Origin: Streptomyces sp. NBC_01235 | Lineage (GTDB): Bacteria > Actinomycetota > Actinomycetes > Streptomycetales > Streptomycetaceae | Reading direction: 5' to 3' | Length of the DNA stretch: 64,000 nucleotides | Assembly: GCF_035989285.1 (NCBI RefSeq) | Contig: NZ_CP108513.1 | Span: 1,302,001-1,366,000 of the forward strand | In this document: piece after piece, positions 19,879-27,892 of the stretch | How the letters are laid out: every line of letters begins with the position of its first letter | Numbering within the stretch: position 1 is the stretch's first letter | Program-made: the position numbers and the translations under genes | The notes under the pieces: generated by a model | Database searches by the model: none | The model's input: only the letters and a program-made list of their open reading frames with translations | Told to the model about the DNA's origin: nothing

Positions 19879-20658
19879 TCAGTTGGCCGACGTGTTCCGT
19901 GTCATCTCGGCTGCCTCGGTGATGGCCCGTTGTCTGAGATCGCCGAACAGCTGCATCGTGACGGCGGCCAGAACGTCGTCCCCGCCAACAGTCCGCCCGT
20001 CCCCGCGGCGGGTGGACAGGGCGAGGAGGGGGTCCTTGAGCAGCGGGGCCGGGGCTGGCTCGCCCGGCACCACCAGACTGACCGTACCGAACCGCTTGAC
20101 CCCGCCCTCGCGGACGACCTTGGCCGCGTCCCGGGCCAGGGCCGTCAGGAACACGCTCGCGATTCCGTCCAGGTCGCGGACCATCGCCGGGACCGCCCTC
20201 ACCCCCCGGCCCCCCAGCAGCCTTCTCACCCCGGCCTCGAACCGGTGGGCGCCGGCCACACCACTCGGTGTACGCGCCCCGCGGCGCTCACGAAGAGACA
20301 CGAGCGCACCATCGGCGTTGCGCACCTCGCCCATCAGGCCGTGGAAGGTCGGGCTGTGCAGGTACCACGCCGATCCCACCTCCACCTCGACGTTCCGGTC
20401 GATCGCCGAGATGAGGTCCTTGGGAATCAGCCTCGTCCTGGCCTCCTCGGCCGCCGCGCTTCTCGCGCCGTCGATGATCTCCGTCAGCACGGTCCGCGTC
20501 ACCGACGCGGCGGCCCACGCGGCCGGCCGGGAGACGTGCAACGAGGTCACGTCCCTGAACACCGCTTTGACGAGCTGAGGCTTGAACGGCAGGTCGGTCA
20601 CGACGGAAGCGGTCTGCGGACCGCTGCGCTCGGTGCGTAGGGGCTGTGTGGTGGTCAT
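19879..20658 (-). CDS. Candidate H2A-H2B-like histone-fold doublet
   Basis: A 259-residue protein in which I read two histone folds. Fold 1 (about 23-110) follows H2A: LPFKPQLVKAVFRD for the N-helix, RPAAWAAASVTRTVLTEIID for helix 2, and TRLIPKDLISAIDRN against H2A TRIIPRHLQLAIRND. Fold 2 (about 139-254) follows H2B: FEAGVRRLL, then helix 2 VPAMVRDLDGIASVFLTALA, a roughly 35-residue insert (190-224), and RTVGGDDVLAAVTMQLFGDL then RQRAITEAAE against H2B [20 protein letters not shown] then AKHAVSEG. It has no signal peptide and no long lysine tail. A DNA-packaging or DNA-binding role is inference. Start ATG 20658 has only a weak site (AGAAAG). It lies alone in the first island segment, next to an ALF-repeat gene. 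Confidence 0.7.
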   Translation of the reverse strand: MTTTQPLRTERSGPQTASVVTDLPFKPQLVKAVFRDVTSLHVSRPAAWAAASVTRTVLTEIIDGARSAAAEEARTRLIPKDLISAIDRNVEVEVGSAWYLHSPTFHGLMGEVRNADGALVSLRERRGARTPSGVAGAHRFEAGVRRLLGGRGVRAVPAMVRDLDGIASVFLTALARDAAKVVREGGVKRFGTVSLVVPGEPAPAPLLKDPLLALSTRRGDGRTVGGDDVLAAVTMQLFGDLRQRAITEAAEMTRNTSAN

Positions 20659-20885
20659 CGAAGAATGTGCTTTCTGCTGTCGGAGGTGTCAGTGGCCCAT
20701 GCCGCACCGGGCGGCGAGACCACAGAGCTCTGCGGAGGGCGCCGAGCCGGCACAGGGCCTGCCGGGCGGGGCCGCCGGCACACAGAGGTGCAGGCGGCCC
20801 CGCCCGGATTCTCGGCGTTCCGGCGACCGGGCGTGCGGCAGGGGGTGCCACCCGGGCGACGCGCTGTGGTGCGGCGCCGTGCCGG

Positions 20886-21326
20886 TCAGGCGACCTGGTG
20901 TCTGCCGACTTCCAGGAAGTGGCGCAGTGCTTCGGGTGTGTTGTCGTCGAGGGCGGCGTTGGCTGCCGCGCGCAGGGCCGGGCTGATGGACGGGTCGGCG
21001 AGGATGCGGGCGATGGCGACGCGGTCGTCCTCGGCCTGGGCGATCCGGTAGCCGGTCCCCAGCCAGGCGCGCATCGCCTCGGGGTCGTTGGCGTCCAGGA
21101 GGGCGTTGGCTTCTCGTGTCACACGCCGGCCGCTGTCCGGGTCGGCGAGGATCCGGACTATGGCCACCCTCAGGTCGTCGGCGTCCGGCTCGTCCGCGGA
21201 CGAGGACACCGCGGGCGCCGGCACCGCGATCGGTGCCGCCGTGGCGGCGAAGGACGGGGTGGCGAGCAGGAGGGCCGGGGCGAGGATGCCCGCGGCAATG
21301 CCGGGCGCTACGCGATGCAGTCGCAA
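20886..21326 (-). CDS. Secreted ALF-repeat protein
   Basis: A 146-residue exported protein. A signal peptide (LHRVAPGIAAGILAPALLLATPSFA, cut after AxA) is followed by a Pro/Ala linker and two to three short helical repeats of the ALF type: VAIVRILADPDSGRRVTREA, NALLDANDPEAMRAWLGTG, VAIARILADPSISPALRAAA, NAALDDNTPEALRHFLEVG. ALF repeats occur in actinobacterial surface and secreted proteins; their role is unknown. It is upstream of the histone-doublet gene on the same strand with a 227-base gap, so co-transcription is possible but not shown. Confidence 0.8.
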   Translation of the reverse strand: MRLHRVAPGIAAGILAPALLLATPSFAATAAPIAVPAPAVSSSADEPDADDLRVAIVRILADPDSGRRVTREANALLDANDPEAMRAWLGTGYRIAQAEDDRVAIARILADPSISPALRAAANAALDDNTPEALRHFLEVGRHQVA

Positions 21327-21568
21327 GGGGAATGCTCCTCTTCGTTTGCTACGGAGGTGAGTTGAGGACGCCTCAGGGCGTTCACTTCGGTGATGCTGCC
21401 ACCTGGGTCTGACAGTGGCAGTTGCCCCCTGCGGTCGCAGGGCACCGTCGCCGCGGACGTGGCCGGTGTTTCATGGCGGCGCGCCTTCGAGAAGGGCGGC
21501 CTTGAGCGCGGCTCGTGGCTGTCGGGGCATGATCGGGGCGAGACGATTCCTGGGGGCGGTCCGAGCGT

Positions 21569-21749
21569 GTGGTGGTGCGCGACGGGGTTCGGCTTGTCTG
21601 CCGGGACCGGGGCGGGCCGGGGGAGCCGGTCGTGCTGCTGCACGGCTTGGCCGGTCATGCGGGTGAGTGGGAGGTGGTGGCCACGCGGCTGATTGCCCGG
21701 TATCGGGTCGTCGCGGTCGATCAGCGCGGGCACGGCGCGAGCGAGCGTC
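21569..21749 (+). pseudogene. Alpha/beta-hydrolase N-terminal fragment
   Basis: About 60 residues (GEPVVLLHGLAGHAGEWEVV, then RYRVVAVDQRGHGASER), the oxyanion HG motif and the strand before the nucleophile elbow of an alpha/beta hydrolase. At about 21745 it runs into a DUF418 fragment; the Ser, Asp and His region is gone. Confidence 0.65.
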
Positions 21750-22475
21750 ATCGACGTGGGAGTGCCCGATCTGCTGTTCACCGGCTTCTACCCGACGATC
21801 ACATAGATTCCGTTCGTGAGCGCCGGTCTGGCGCTGGCCCGCCTCGACCTGTCCCAGACCGCCGTCCAGTGGCGCCGGGCCGCGCTCGGCGCCGCCCTCA
21901 CCGTGGCCGCGTCCGGCATGTGCTTGCTGCTGGCCGGCAAGGACGCGTTGAGGAGCACGGCGGAAGACCGGCCGTCGTCCGGCGGCTCCGGGTCGATGCC
22001 CCTCGACAGCGGGTCGCTGGAGCCCCATTTTCCGGCCTCGTCGCTCTTCACGGCCGGGCCGCGCAGCGGCACCACGTTCGACATCATCGGCAGCGTGGGA
22101 GTGGCGATCCTCATGATCGTGGGCGCGACGGTGGCGATGGACCGCCTCCCGCGACTGAGCCGCCTGGCCAAACCGGTCGTCGCCGTGGGCACCATGTCCC
22201 TGACCGCCTACGTCGGCCACTTCGTCGTACAGTCCTGGCTGCCCGAGCTCGGGGTCGGGCCCGGTACCGAGCAGTCCTGGGTGCCGCTGCTCATGTTCGT
22301 CCTCGGGGCGATCGTGTTCGCCGCGATCTGGTCCCGCATCTTCCGCCGCGGGCCCCTGCAGTACCTGCTCAACGCCGCCGCCAAGCCGGCGAGTACATCC
22401 GATGGGACCCGACCGGGGTGGAACGCCTCCACATCCCACCCCGGCGGACGGCTCACAGATTCCAGTTGCCACTGA
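21750..22475 (+). pseudogene. DUF418 membrane protein, C-terminal fragment with stop
   Basis: The frame reads IDVGVPDLLFTGFYPTIT, a TAG at 21804-21806 (a Trp in relatives), then IPFVSAGLALARLDLSQTAV and four hydrophobic helices (LLMFVLGAIVFAAIWSRIF near the end). This is the C-terminal half of a DUF418/acyltransferase-like membrane protein. It is fused at its left end to the hydrolase fragment. A GTG at 21816 could in theory still produce 219 residues, but the gene is clearly decayed. Confidence 0.65.
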
Positions 22476-22680
22476 GCCACCCGCGCCCTGCACCGAACGA
22501 GCGGATCCAGCGCCTTCCGAGTCGAAGCCTGCGAGGGAGCGGGCCCTCCCCGTACAGCCCGGCAGCGAGGCCGGCTTTGCGGTTCAGGTCCCGCGCGAGC
22601 AGGCGTCTTCGTCACTGTGCCGGAGTGATCAACTTTCCGCTGTTCGTGGCCCGTCGGCAGCGGATTGACCTTCCAACCCG

Positions 22681-22713
22681 CTGAGGCTCGCCCCGCCGTC
22701 GGGGGAGCCTCAG
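22681..22713 (+). terminator. Hairpin terminator before vapB1
   Basis: A CTGAGGCTCGCCCC arm pairs with GGGGGAGCCTCAG with one mismatch, and AGCAGTTTTGA follows. It insulates the vapBC1 promoter from upstream transcription. Confidence 0.55.
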
Positions 22714-22762
22714 TAGCAGTTTTGACAGGCCAGGACGTCTGCTACTTCCCACCGACGGGCCC

Positions 22763-22806
22763 ATATACAAAAGATCTTGTATCTTGGTATACTCCAGTTG
22801 ATATAC
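22763..22806. promoter_or_regulatory. vapBC1 operator region
   Basis: AT-rich and symmetric, unlike its GC-rich surroundings. ATACAA (22765-22770) mirrors TTGTAT (22777-22782), and GTATAC (22787-22792) pairs with GATATAC (22800-22806). It lies just before the ribosome site and is the likely binding site of the VapB-VapC complex. Confidence 0.55.
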
Positions 22807-22820
22807 ACAGGAGGACACCC

Positions 22821-23078
22821 ATGAGTCGTACCGTGATCGACCTCGACGACGAGGCCTTGGAAGAAGCGGCCAAGGAACTCGGCACCACCACCAAGCGCGA
22901 GACCATCAACACCGCCCTGCGGGAAGTCACGGCCCGCTACCGGCGTCTGCGCGCGCTCGACGAAGCCCGCGAGCTGGTGACCGACGGCGCGCTGGACATG
23001 GACCTTCTCCTGGACAAGAGCAAATACCGGCCCTCGAGCACAGCCGACGCCGCCTCCGACACCGGAGCGCATGAGTGA
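22821..23078 (+). CDS. vapB: VapB-type antitoxin 1
   Basis: An 85-residue antitoxin beginning MSRTVIDLDDEALEEAAKEL, a short ribbon-helix segment of the VapB type with the TTTKRETINTALREV helix pair, then RALDEARELV and a disordered tail that should wrap the toxin. The ribosome site GGAGGA stands nine bases before ATG 22821; upstream in-frame codons are promoter sequence. Its TGA overlaps the GTG of the toxin gene, so the two are translationally coupled. Represses its own operon by family precedent. Confidence 0.88.
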   Translation: MSRTVIDLDDEALEEAAKELGTTTKRETINTALREVTARYRRLRALDEARELVTDGALDMDLLLDKSKYRPSSTADAASDTGAHE

Positions 23079-23488
23079 CCGTCGCCGATTACCTCATCGA
23101 CACCTCCGCGCTCGCCCGCGTCCTGCTCCGCCAGAACACGGCCGACTGGGATGACAGGATCGGCGCCGGCCTCGTCGCGATCTGCGACATCACCGAACTC
23201 GAGGTCCTTTACTCAGCCCGTTCGGCCGCAGACCGTACGCGTGTGAGGGCGGCGCTCGACGCCCACTACGTCTGGTGCCCCATGCCGGACGGCGTCTACC
23301 GCCGCTCCCGTGTCGTCCAGGAACAGCTGACCGCCAAGGGTGAGCACCGCAGCGCGGGCCCCGTCGACCTCCTGGTGGCTGCCGCCGCCGAGGAAGCGGG
23401 GCTCACACTGCTCCACTGCAACCACGACTTCGACACCATCGCCCGCACCACGGGACAGCCGGTCCGCACGATCGACCTCAGGCAGTAG
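23075..23488 (+). CDS. vapC: VapC-type PIN-domain toxin 1
   Basis: A 137-residue Mg2+-dependent ribonuclease of the PIN fold. Acidic residues are in place: Asp9 (YLIDTSALAR), Glu41 (ITELEVLYSAR), Asp98 (GPVDLLVAAAA) and Asp118/120 (CNHDFDTIA). The length is typical. GTG 23075 overlaps the antitoxin stop (GTGA). Appears intact, so its pair is expected to be active. Near-identical to the toxin at 42230, differing at scattered sites. Confidence 0.9.
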   Translation: MTVADYLIDTSALARVLLRQNTADWDDRIGAGLVAICDITELEVLYSARSAADRTRVRAALDAHYVWCPMPDGVYRRSRVVQEQLTAKGEHRSAGPVDLLVAAAAEEAGLTLLHCNHDFDTIARTTGQPVRTIDLRQ

Positions 23489-23677
23489 AGCCTCCACAGC
23501 CGCACAGTCGCCGATGAGGAACGGGGTGGCCCGTGGCAACGGCCTGTCGACGACTCAGCCGAAGCCCGGGCGCCCGAGCCACGGGAATGACTGGCCAACC
23601 AGGGAACTCACCCGCAGCCCGTACCGTTCGTCAACCTTGCTCGTGACCCCTTGCTCTCGGTCCCGGGTAGCCGAGGA

Positions 23678-23722
23678 CGGGCCCAGTGCCATGGATGCCA
23701 GGCACCCATGGCGCTGGGCCCG
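23678..23722. terminator. Long hairpin after vapC1
   Basis: A 22-base imperfect inverted repeat (23678-23699 with 23701-23722; GGGCCCAGTGCCATGG arms) with almost no loop. It might terminate vapBC1 or be a DNA cruciform site; no T-run follows. Confidence 0.4.
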
Positions 23723-23774
23723 CACCGTGCACGCTGCCCTTGAGGTGACCTCGAAGGCGGACTTCGCGGTACCT

Positions 23775-24180
23775 GCGTCCTCACAGCGTCCTCAATGACG
23801 CCTCCGGCTCCTCGCTGAGGCCGCTCTTGGGCTCCTCCCCCACCACGCTCCGGCGCATTCACGCAGGTCAGCGCAATGCCTACCGCCACCCGCCGCCCGC
23901 CGTCGAAGTCGCGAGCAGCGGATTCAGTCCGATGAGCCCGAGTTGACGTTCCGACACCTAAGAAGAGACGTTTCCGCAGGTCAGAAGCCTGCACAGGTGG
24001 GGCGGGTGGGACTCGAACCCACGGCCGACGGATTATGAGTCCTTTGAGGATCTTGGCGAACCTTGCCGATCAATGCCGATCCTCGGCATTTTACCAGGTC
24101 AGATGAGGTGAGCGGTGTACGTGCTTCTCGGCCCTTGTCAGTCTGTTCCCATCCTTGCGTCCTCAACGCGTCCCCACAGG
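23775..24180. repeat. att-like module 2 (tRNA 3' half at 23998-24042)
   Basis: Second copy of the module. Arm-like repeats GCGTCCTCACAGCGTCCTCA near 23775, CGAGCAGCGGATTCAGTCCG near 23910, TTTCCGCAGGTCAGAAGCCT, the 45-base tRNA 3' half (23998-24042), then GCGTCCTCAACGCGTCCCCA near 24158. The outer GGGCCGTTT end seen in modules 1, 3, 4 and 5 is absent here. From 24181 to 24625 there is only an unassigned frame ending at 24456 (LLTSLPADMIRVQGSGHPRT) and no clear gene. Confidence 0.65.
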
Positions 24181-24625
24181 ACGGGGCCGGAGACACTGGA
24201 CGGTCATTGCGCCGGCTCAGGAGCGGGGCTCGAACCCACCCGCAGCGGATTCCTTTTCCCACTCCAGGGGCGGGCCCGACAGGGCGTCGTCAGCCCACGC
24301 GCCGAGCTCCTGGAACGCTCGGGCGACAGGGGCGGGGCTGCCACCCTGCTCACCTCGCTGCCGGCCGACATGATCCGTGTCCAGGGCAGCGGCCACCCGC
24401 GTACACGCGAGGCCGCGGAGGCGCTGGCACGCTGCGGCGAGCGGGAGATCAGATGAGGTTCGTCGGTCTCCGTCAAGTCCTCGTATCCGCCTCGCCGAGA
24501 CAGTCGGCGGGGAGAAACCGCAGGGCGTTCGGCAGGAGAGTCAGGACCCCTCACGATCACCCGGAAGGCCATCACCGTCTGGCCGATACTGACCTCGCAC
24601 CGTGGCTGATCGCTCTGGAGACGGT

Positions 24626-25510
24626 TCAGTCGACGGCGTCGCGCAGCAGATCCCGCAGTTTCAGTGCCGCCGGTAGCGGGGCAACAGGCAGCGCCACATG
24701 GACGGTACGGCGCAGGGCCGAGTCGGTGAGGCGGCGCAGGACGAGTTCGTCGGGGACCGCCCGTGCGGCCAGCGAGGGCACCAGCGCCACTCCCAACCCG
24801 GCAGCCGCGTAACCGAACTTCGCCGTCCACTCCGCGATCCGGATGATCTTCCTGGGCGTGAAGCCCGCCCGTGCGCAGGCGTCGGCGAGCATCGTGGGAC
24901 GGTCGCCGTACGCACTGTGAAGCCATGCCTCGTCGTGCAGTTCACGCAGGTCGACCGCCCCTGCTCCGGCCAGGCGGTGCCCGCGTGGGAGAGCCACGAA
25001 CAGTTCGTCCTCGCACAGCACGGTCGTCGTGACACCGTCGGCCGACGGCAGACCGGACGGGTAGTCGCTGACGACGGCCAGGTCCAGCGCCCCGTCCGCA
25101 AGACGCTGCATCAGCGTGTCGGTCCAGCCCTCCACCGCGACGACCTCGACATCCGGCCTGGTGTCCCGGAGCGCCCGCAGGGCGGTGGGCACCAGCGAGA
25201 TGTTGGCGGTGGCGAACGCGCCTGCGTGCAGCAGTCCGCCGAGCCCCGCGTGCAGCACGGCCAGCTCCCGCTCCGCCCGCGACAACCGGTCGAGCACCTC
25301 CATGGCGTGCCGGTGCAGCGTGCGGCCGGCGGGATTGAGCCGTACGCCCCGAGGGAGGCGCTGGAACAGCGGCCCGCCGGCCTGCTGTTCCAGCGCGGCG
25401 ATCCGCCGGGACACCGCGGACTGTGTGTAGTTGAGTTGGACCGCCGCTTTCGTGAACGACCCGGTATCGGCCACGGCCACCAGCAGCCGCAGCGCGTCGA
25501 TCTCGAACAC
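24626..25510 (-). CDS. LysR-family transcriptional regulator
   Basis: A 294-residue LTTR. The winged helix-turn-helix occupies about residues 1-60 (FTKAAVQLNYTQSAVSRRIA), followed by the linker helix and a periplasmic-binding-like effector domain (residues 90-290; AEWTAKFGYAAAGLGVALVP). It is divergent from an M20 peptidase gene with a 226-base gap, the usual arrangement in which an LTTR activates its neighbour and represses itself. Effector unknown, perhaps the peptidase substrate. Confidence 0.9.
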   Translation of the reverse strand: MFEIDALRLLVAVADTGSFTKAAVQLNYTQSAVSRRIAALEQQAGGPLFQRLPRGVRLNPAGRTLHRHAMEVLDRLSRAERELAVLHAGLGGLLHAGAFATANISLVPTALRALRDTRPDVEVVAVEGWTDTLMQRLADGALDLAVVSDYPSGLPSADGVTTTVLCEDELFVALPRGHRLAGAGAVDLRELHDEAWLHSAYGDRPTMLADACARAGFTPRKIIRIAEWTAKFGYAAAGLGVALVPSLAARAVPDELVLRRLTDSALRRTVHVALPVAPLPAALKLRDLLRDAVD

Positions 25511-25736
25511 GTTCCTCCCTCCGAGATCCGCCTCCCCGTATCACCATCCTCTCATCACACATTCCTTCATCGCATAGATCCCATGCAATCCAGTCGCTGG
25601 TGGAATGCCATGTCCGGCCATAACGTCGTTCACGCGGCGGGGCTCTGCAGGGGGATGCGCCCCGCCGCACCCTGGCCCACGAGATCCGAGGGGGAAATGT
25701 GTCGCTGCGACAGGAAGTCCAGACGGGGTGGGACCG

Positions 25737-26888
25737 GTGACCCGGGGGGCCGCGCTCTCCTTGCCGACGATGCTGGCCGATCTGGAGACACTCGTGCTCT
25801 GCGAGTCCTTCTCAGCCGACCACGCGGCGGTGGCGCGCAGCGCCGAGGTGGTCGGCGCGCTCGGGACGACGCTTCTGGGAACCGGGCCGGAGACCATCGC
25901 GATCGACGGTGTGACCCATCTGCGGTGGACCTTCGGCACCCCGCGGGTGCTCCTGGTGGGACACCACGACACGGTGTGGCCCATGGGCTCGCTCCAGGAC
26001 CACCCCTGGTCGGTGACCGACGGGATCGCCCGCGGTCCCGGGGCCCTGGACATGAAGGCGGGCCTGGTGCAGATGTTCCACGCGCTGGCCTCCCTGCCCT
26101 CCTCGGACGGGGTGTGCGTACTGGTCAGCGGGGACGAGGAGGTCGGCTCCGCGACATCCCGAGAGCTGATCGAGGAAGCCGCGCGGGGGTGCAGGGCCGC
26201 TTTCGTACTGGAGGCGGCCGCAGACGAGCAGGGTGCGCTCAAGACCGCCCGCAAGGGCACCTCGCGGTACGAGGTCGTGGTGCGCGGCCGGGCCGCGCAC
26301 GCGGGTCTGGAACCGCAGAAAGGAGTCAACGCGGCGGTCGAGGCCGCTCATCAGGTGCTGTCCATCGCCGACCTCGGAGCCTCGTTACTCGGAGCCTCGT
26401 CGGGTGCCGACGGCGGCGCCCACCCCGTTCTGGGACTCGCGACCGTCACGCCCACCCTGCTGTCCGCCGGCACTGCCCGCAACACGGTGCCCGCGCTGGC
26501 CCGGGTGTCGGTGGACGTGCGCGTGCCGACGCCTGCGGCGCAGGACCGGGTCGACGAGCTCATGCGGGGGCTCACCGCCCGGACTCCCGGAGCCCGGCTC
26601 GAGGTGCTGGGCGGCAGGCAACGGCCGCCCATGACACCGGAATCGTCCGCCGAACTGTTCGCCCTCGCCTCCCGGCTCGCCACGGAATCGGGCCAGGAAC
26701 CGCTGCGGGGGATCGCCGTCGGCGGCGCCTCGGACGGCAACTACACCGCGGCGGTGGGCTGTCCGACGCTGGACGGCCTGGGTGCCGTGGGCGCAGGCGC
26801 CCACGCGGACAGCGAGTACGTCGAGGTTGCGCGGATGGTCCCCCGCGCCCGTCTGCTCGCTCGACTCATCGAGCACACGGCCAATTGA
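25737..26888 (+). CDS. M20-family metallopeptidase (CPG2-like)
   Basis: A 383-residue dizinc peptidase. Metal ligands are visible: His76 with Asp78 (GHHDTVWP), Asp105 (GALDMKAG), Glu134/Glu135 (SGDEEVGS) and a C-terminal His in GAHADSEYVE. The lid domain (RGRAAHAGLEPQKGVNAAVE) carries the conserved His of the dimer/substrate contact. This matches glutamate carboxypeptidase/CPG2-type M20 enzymes, which remove C-terminal residues or deacylate small amides. Start GTG 25737 gives the usual family length; an ATG at 25605 would add 44 unmatched residues. Confidence 0.88.
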   Translation: MTRGAALSLPTMLADLETLVLCESFSADHAAVARSAEVVGALGTTLLGTGPETIAIDGVTHLRWTFGTPRVLLVGHHDTVWPMGSLQDHPWSVTDGIARGPGALDMKAGLVQMFHALASLPSSDGVCVLVSGDEEVGSATSRELIEEAARGCRAAFVLEAAADEQGALKTARKGTSRYEVVVRGRAAHAGLEPQKGVNAAVEAAHQVLSIADLGASLLGASSGADGGAHPVLGLATVTPTLLSAGTARNTVPALARVSVDVRVPTPAAQDRVDELMRGLTARTPGARLEVLGGRQRPPMTPESSAELFALASRLATESGQEPLRGIAVGGASDGNYTAAVGCPTLDGLGAVGAGAHADSEYVEVARMVPRARLLARLIEHTAN

Positions 26889-27050
26889 ACACGCGACCGG
26901 CTGAAGCAGCCTTGACGAGGCCGCTCCGATACGAAACCGAGGCCCCTGCATGAGCGTGCCGGGTTCCCCGCCCCCTGAAGTCGCCGGACTAGCTTCCCGT
27001 GAAAACTTCGGCCTACTCGACCACACCTTCCTGCCGAGGAAGGAGGCCGA

Positions 27051-27200
27051 CGTGCAGGAGAAGCGCAGCGGACTGTTCATCGCCGCTTTCCTGACCGCCA
27101 TCGCCTGCCTGACGACCGGGGCATCCTGTTGTGGCTCTTCGTGGACCGGGTGCTCACGTTGTACCCCTGCTCATCGCCGTAGTCAGCGGTACCTTGCGTC
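27051..27200 (+). pseudogene. Frameshifted small membrane protein
   Basis: Three frames laid end to end give VQEKRSGLFIAAFLTAIACL, then ILLWLFVDRVLTLYP, then PLLIAVVSGTL, a plausible two-helix membrane protein broken by two single-base shifts. No known family. The first frame alone ends in non-hydrophobic sequence. GTG 27051 has a purine-rich upstream (AGGAAGGAGGC). Confidence 0.35.
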
Positions 27201-27349
27201 GGGAGCTTGCCCATGAGCTTTCTGACGGAGCCGTGGTGTCACCCCGGGGACCTTGCTGCCTCCCTACTGGGCAACCGTCGCCGGCGGTCCAACGGGGAGC
27301 GAACGCTGTCTAGTCAATAGAGCCCAGCTGAACATTGGAGAGTCCTCCG

Positions 27350-27538
27350 TTGGTTTCCAAGATTCGTGTCCTTCTGGGCATGCTCGTGCTCCTGGCGCTG
27401 GCCATCGGCGCCATCGCCCTGCTCGCGGCCATGAAAGCCGATGCCGTCTGGTTCAGGATCGTTCCTCCCGGCATCCTCTTGTTCGGCGCGTCCGTCGCCC
27501 AGTCGCTCGGATGGTTCGACAAGAAGGCCGGTATCTGA
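27350..27538 (+). CDS. Small two-helix membrane protein
   Basis: A 62-residue protein: LLGMLVLLALAIGAIALLAA, a short loop with charged residues, then WFRIVPPGILLFGASVAQSL and the tail GWFDKKAGI. The TTG at 27350 follows GGAGAG by eight bases; an earlier in-frame TTG at 27335 overlaps that site. No family is recognised, and codon use is normal. It resembles its broken neighbour in size and topology. Confidence 0.45.
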   Translation: MVSKIRVLLGMLVLLALAIGAIALLAAMKADAVWFRIVPPGILLFGASVAQSLGWFDKKAGI

Positions 27539-27599
27539 CCTGGCGGCTCGCAGGTCGGCGTGGATGGTCTCCGAGTGGATGAAGCACGCGGGTGAGGTC

Positions 27600-27892
27600 G
27601 GCGGCTCGCAGGGCACACGGTTCTACTGCAGCGCCCCTGCTCTGAGGTTCCCGACTTGTATTGGTCGTAGCGGAGCGCGGTCGGGTTGGCCGCTCGTAGC
27701 GTTCCGTAGGACGCTGGGCCGGACGGCTCGTGAGGTTCCTGCCGCCCGTTGGGGCTGGCCCGCTCGGGGTGTGCCGTCGGCCCGGCGTCCGGCCACGGTC
27801 TGACTCAACAGAGGCGTGTCCCGGCAGCGGTTCCGGAAGTCGGCGTGTCGGCCGTGGTCGTCCTGTCGTCCGGCCGCGAGGAGCGAACTCCC
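27600..27892 (+). ncRNA. Possible bridge-RNA region of the IS110 element
   Basis: GC-rich noncoding stretch directly upstream of the transposase, where IS110-group elements encode a structured bridge RNA. Several short complementary tracts can be seen (for example GGCCGCTCGTAGCG...CGTAGGACGCTGGGCC). No fold has been computed, so this is a place to look and not a demonstrated RNA. Confidence 0.25.

Noticed and set aside
22763..22806. Short CRISPR-like repeats
   Set aside because: The AT-rich symmetric sites are two different palindromes before a VapB gene, not regularly spaced direct repeats. No CRISPR array or cas gene is visible in the window.
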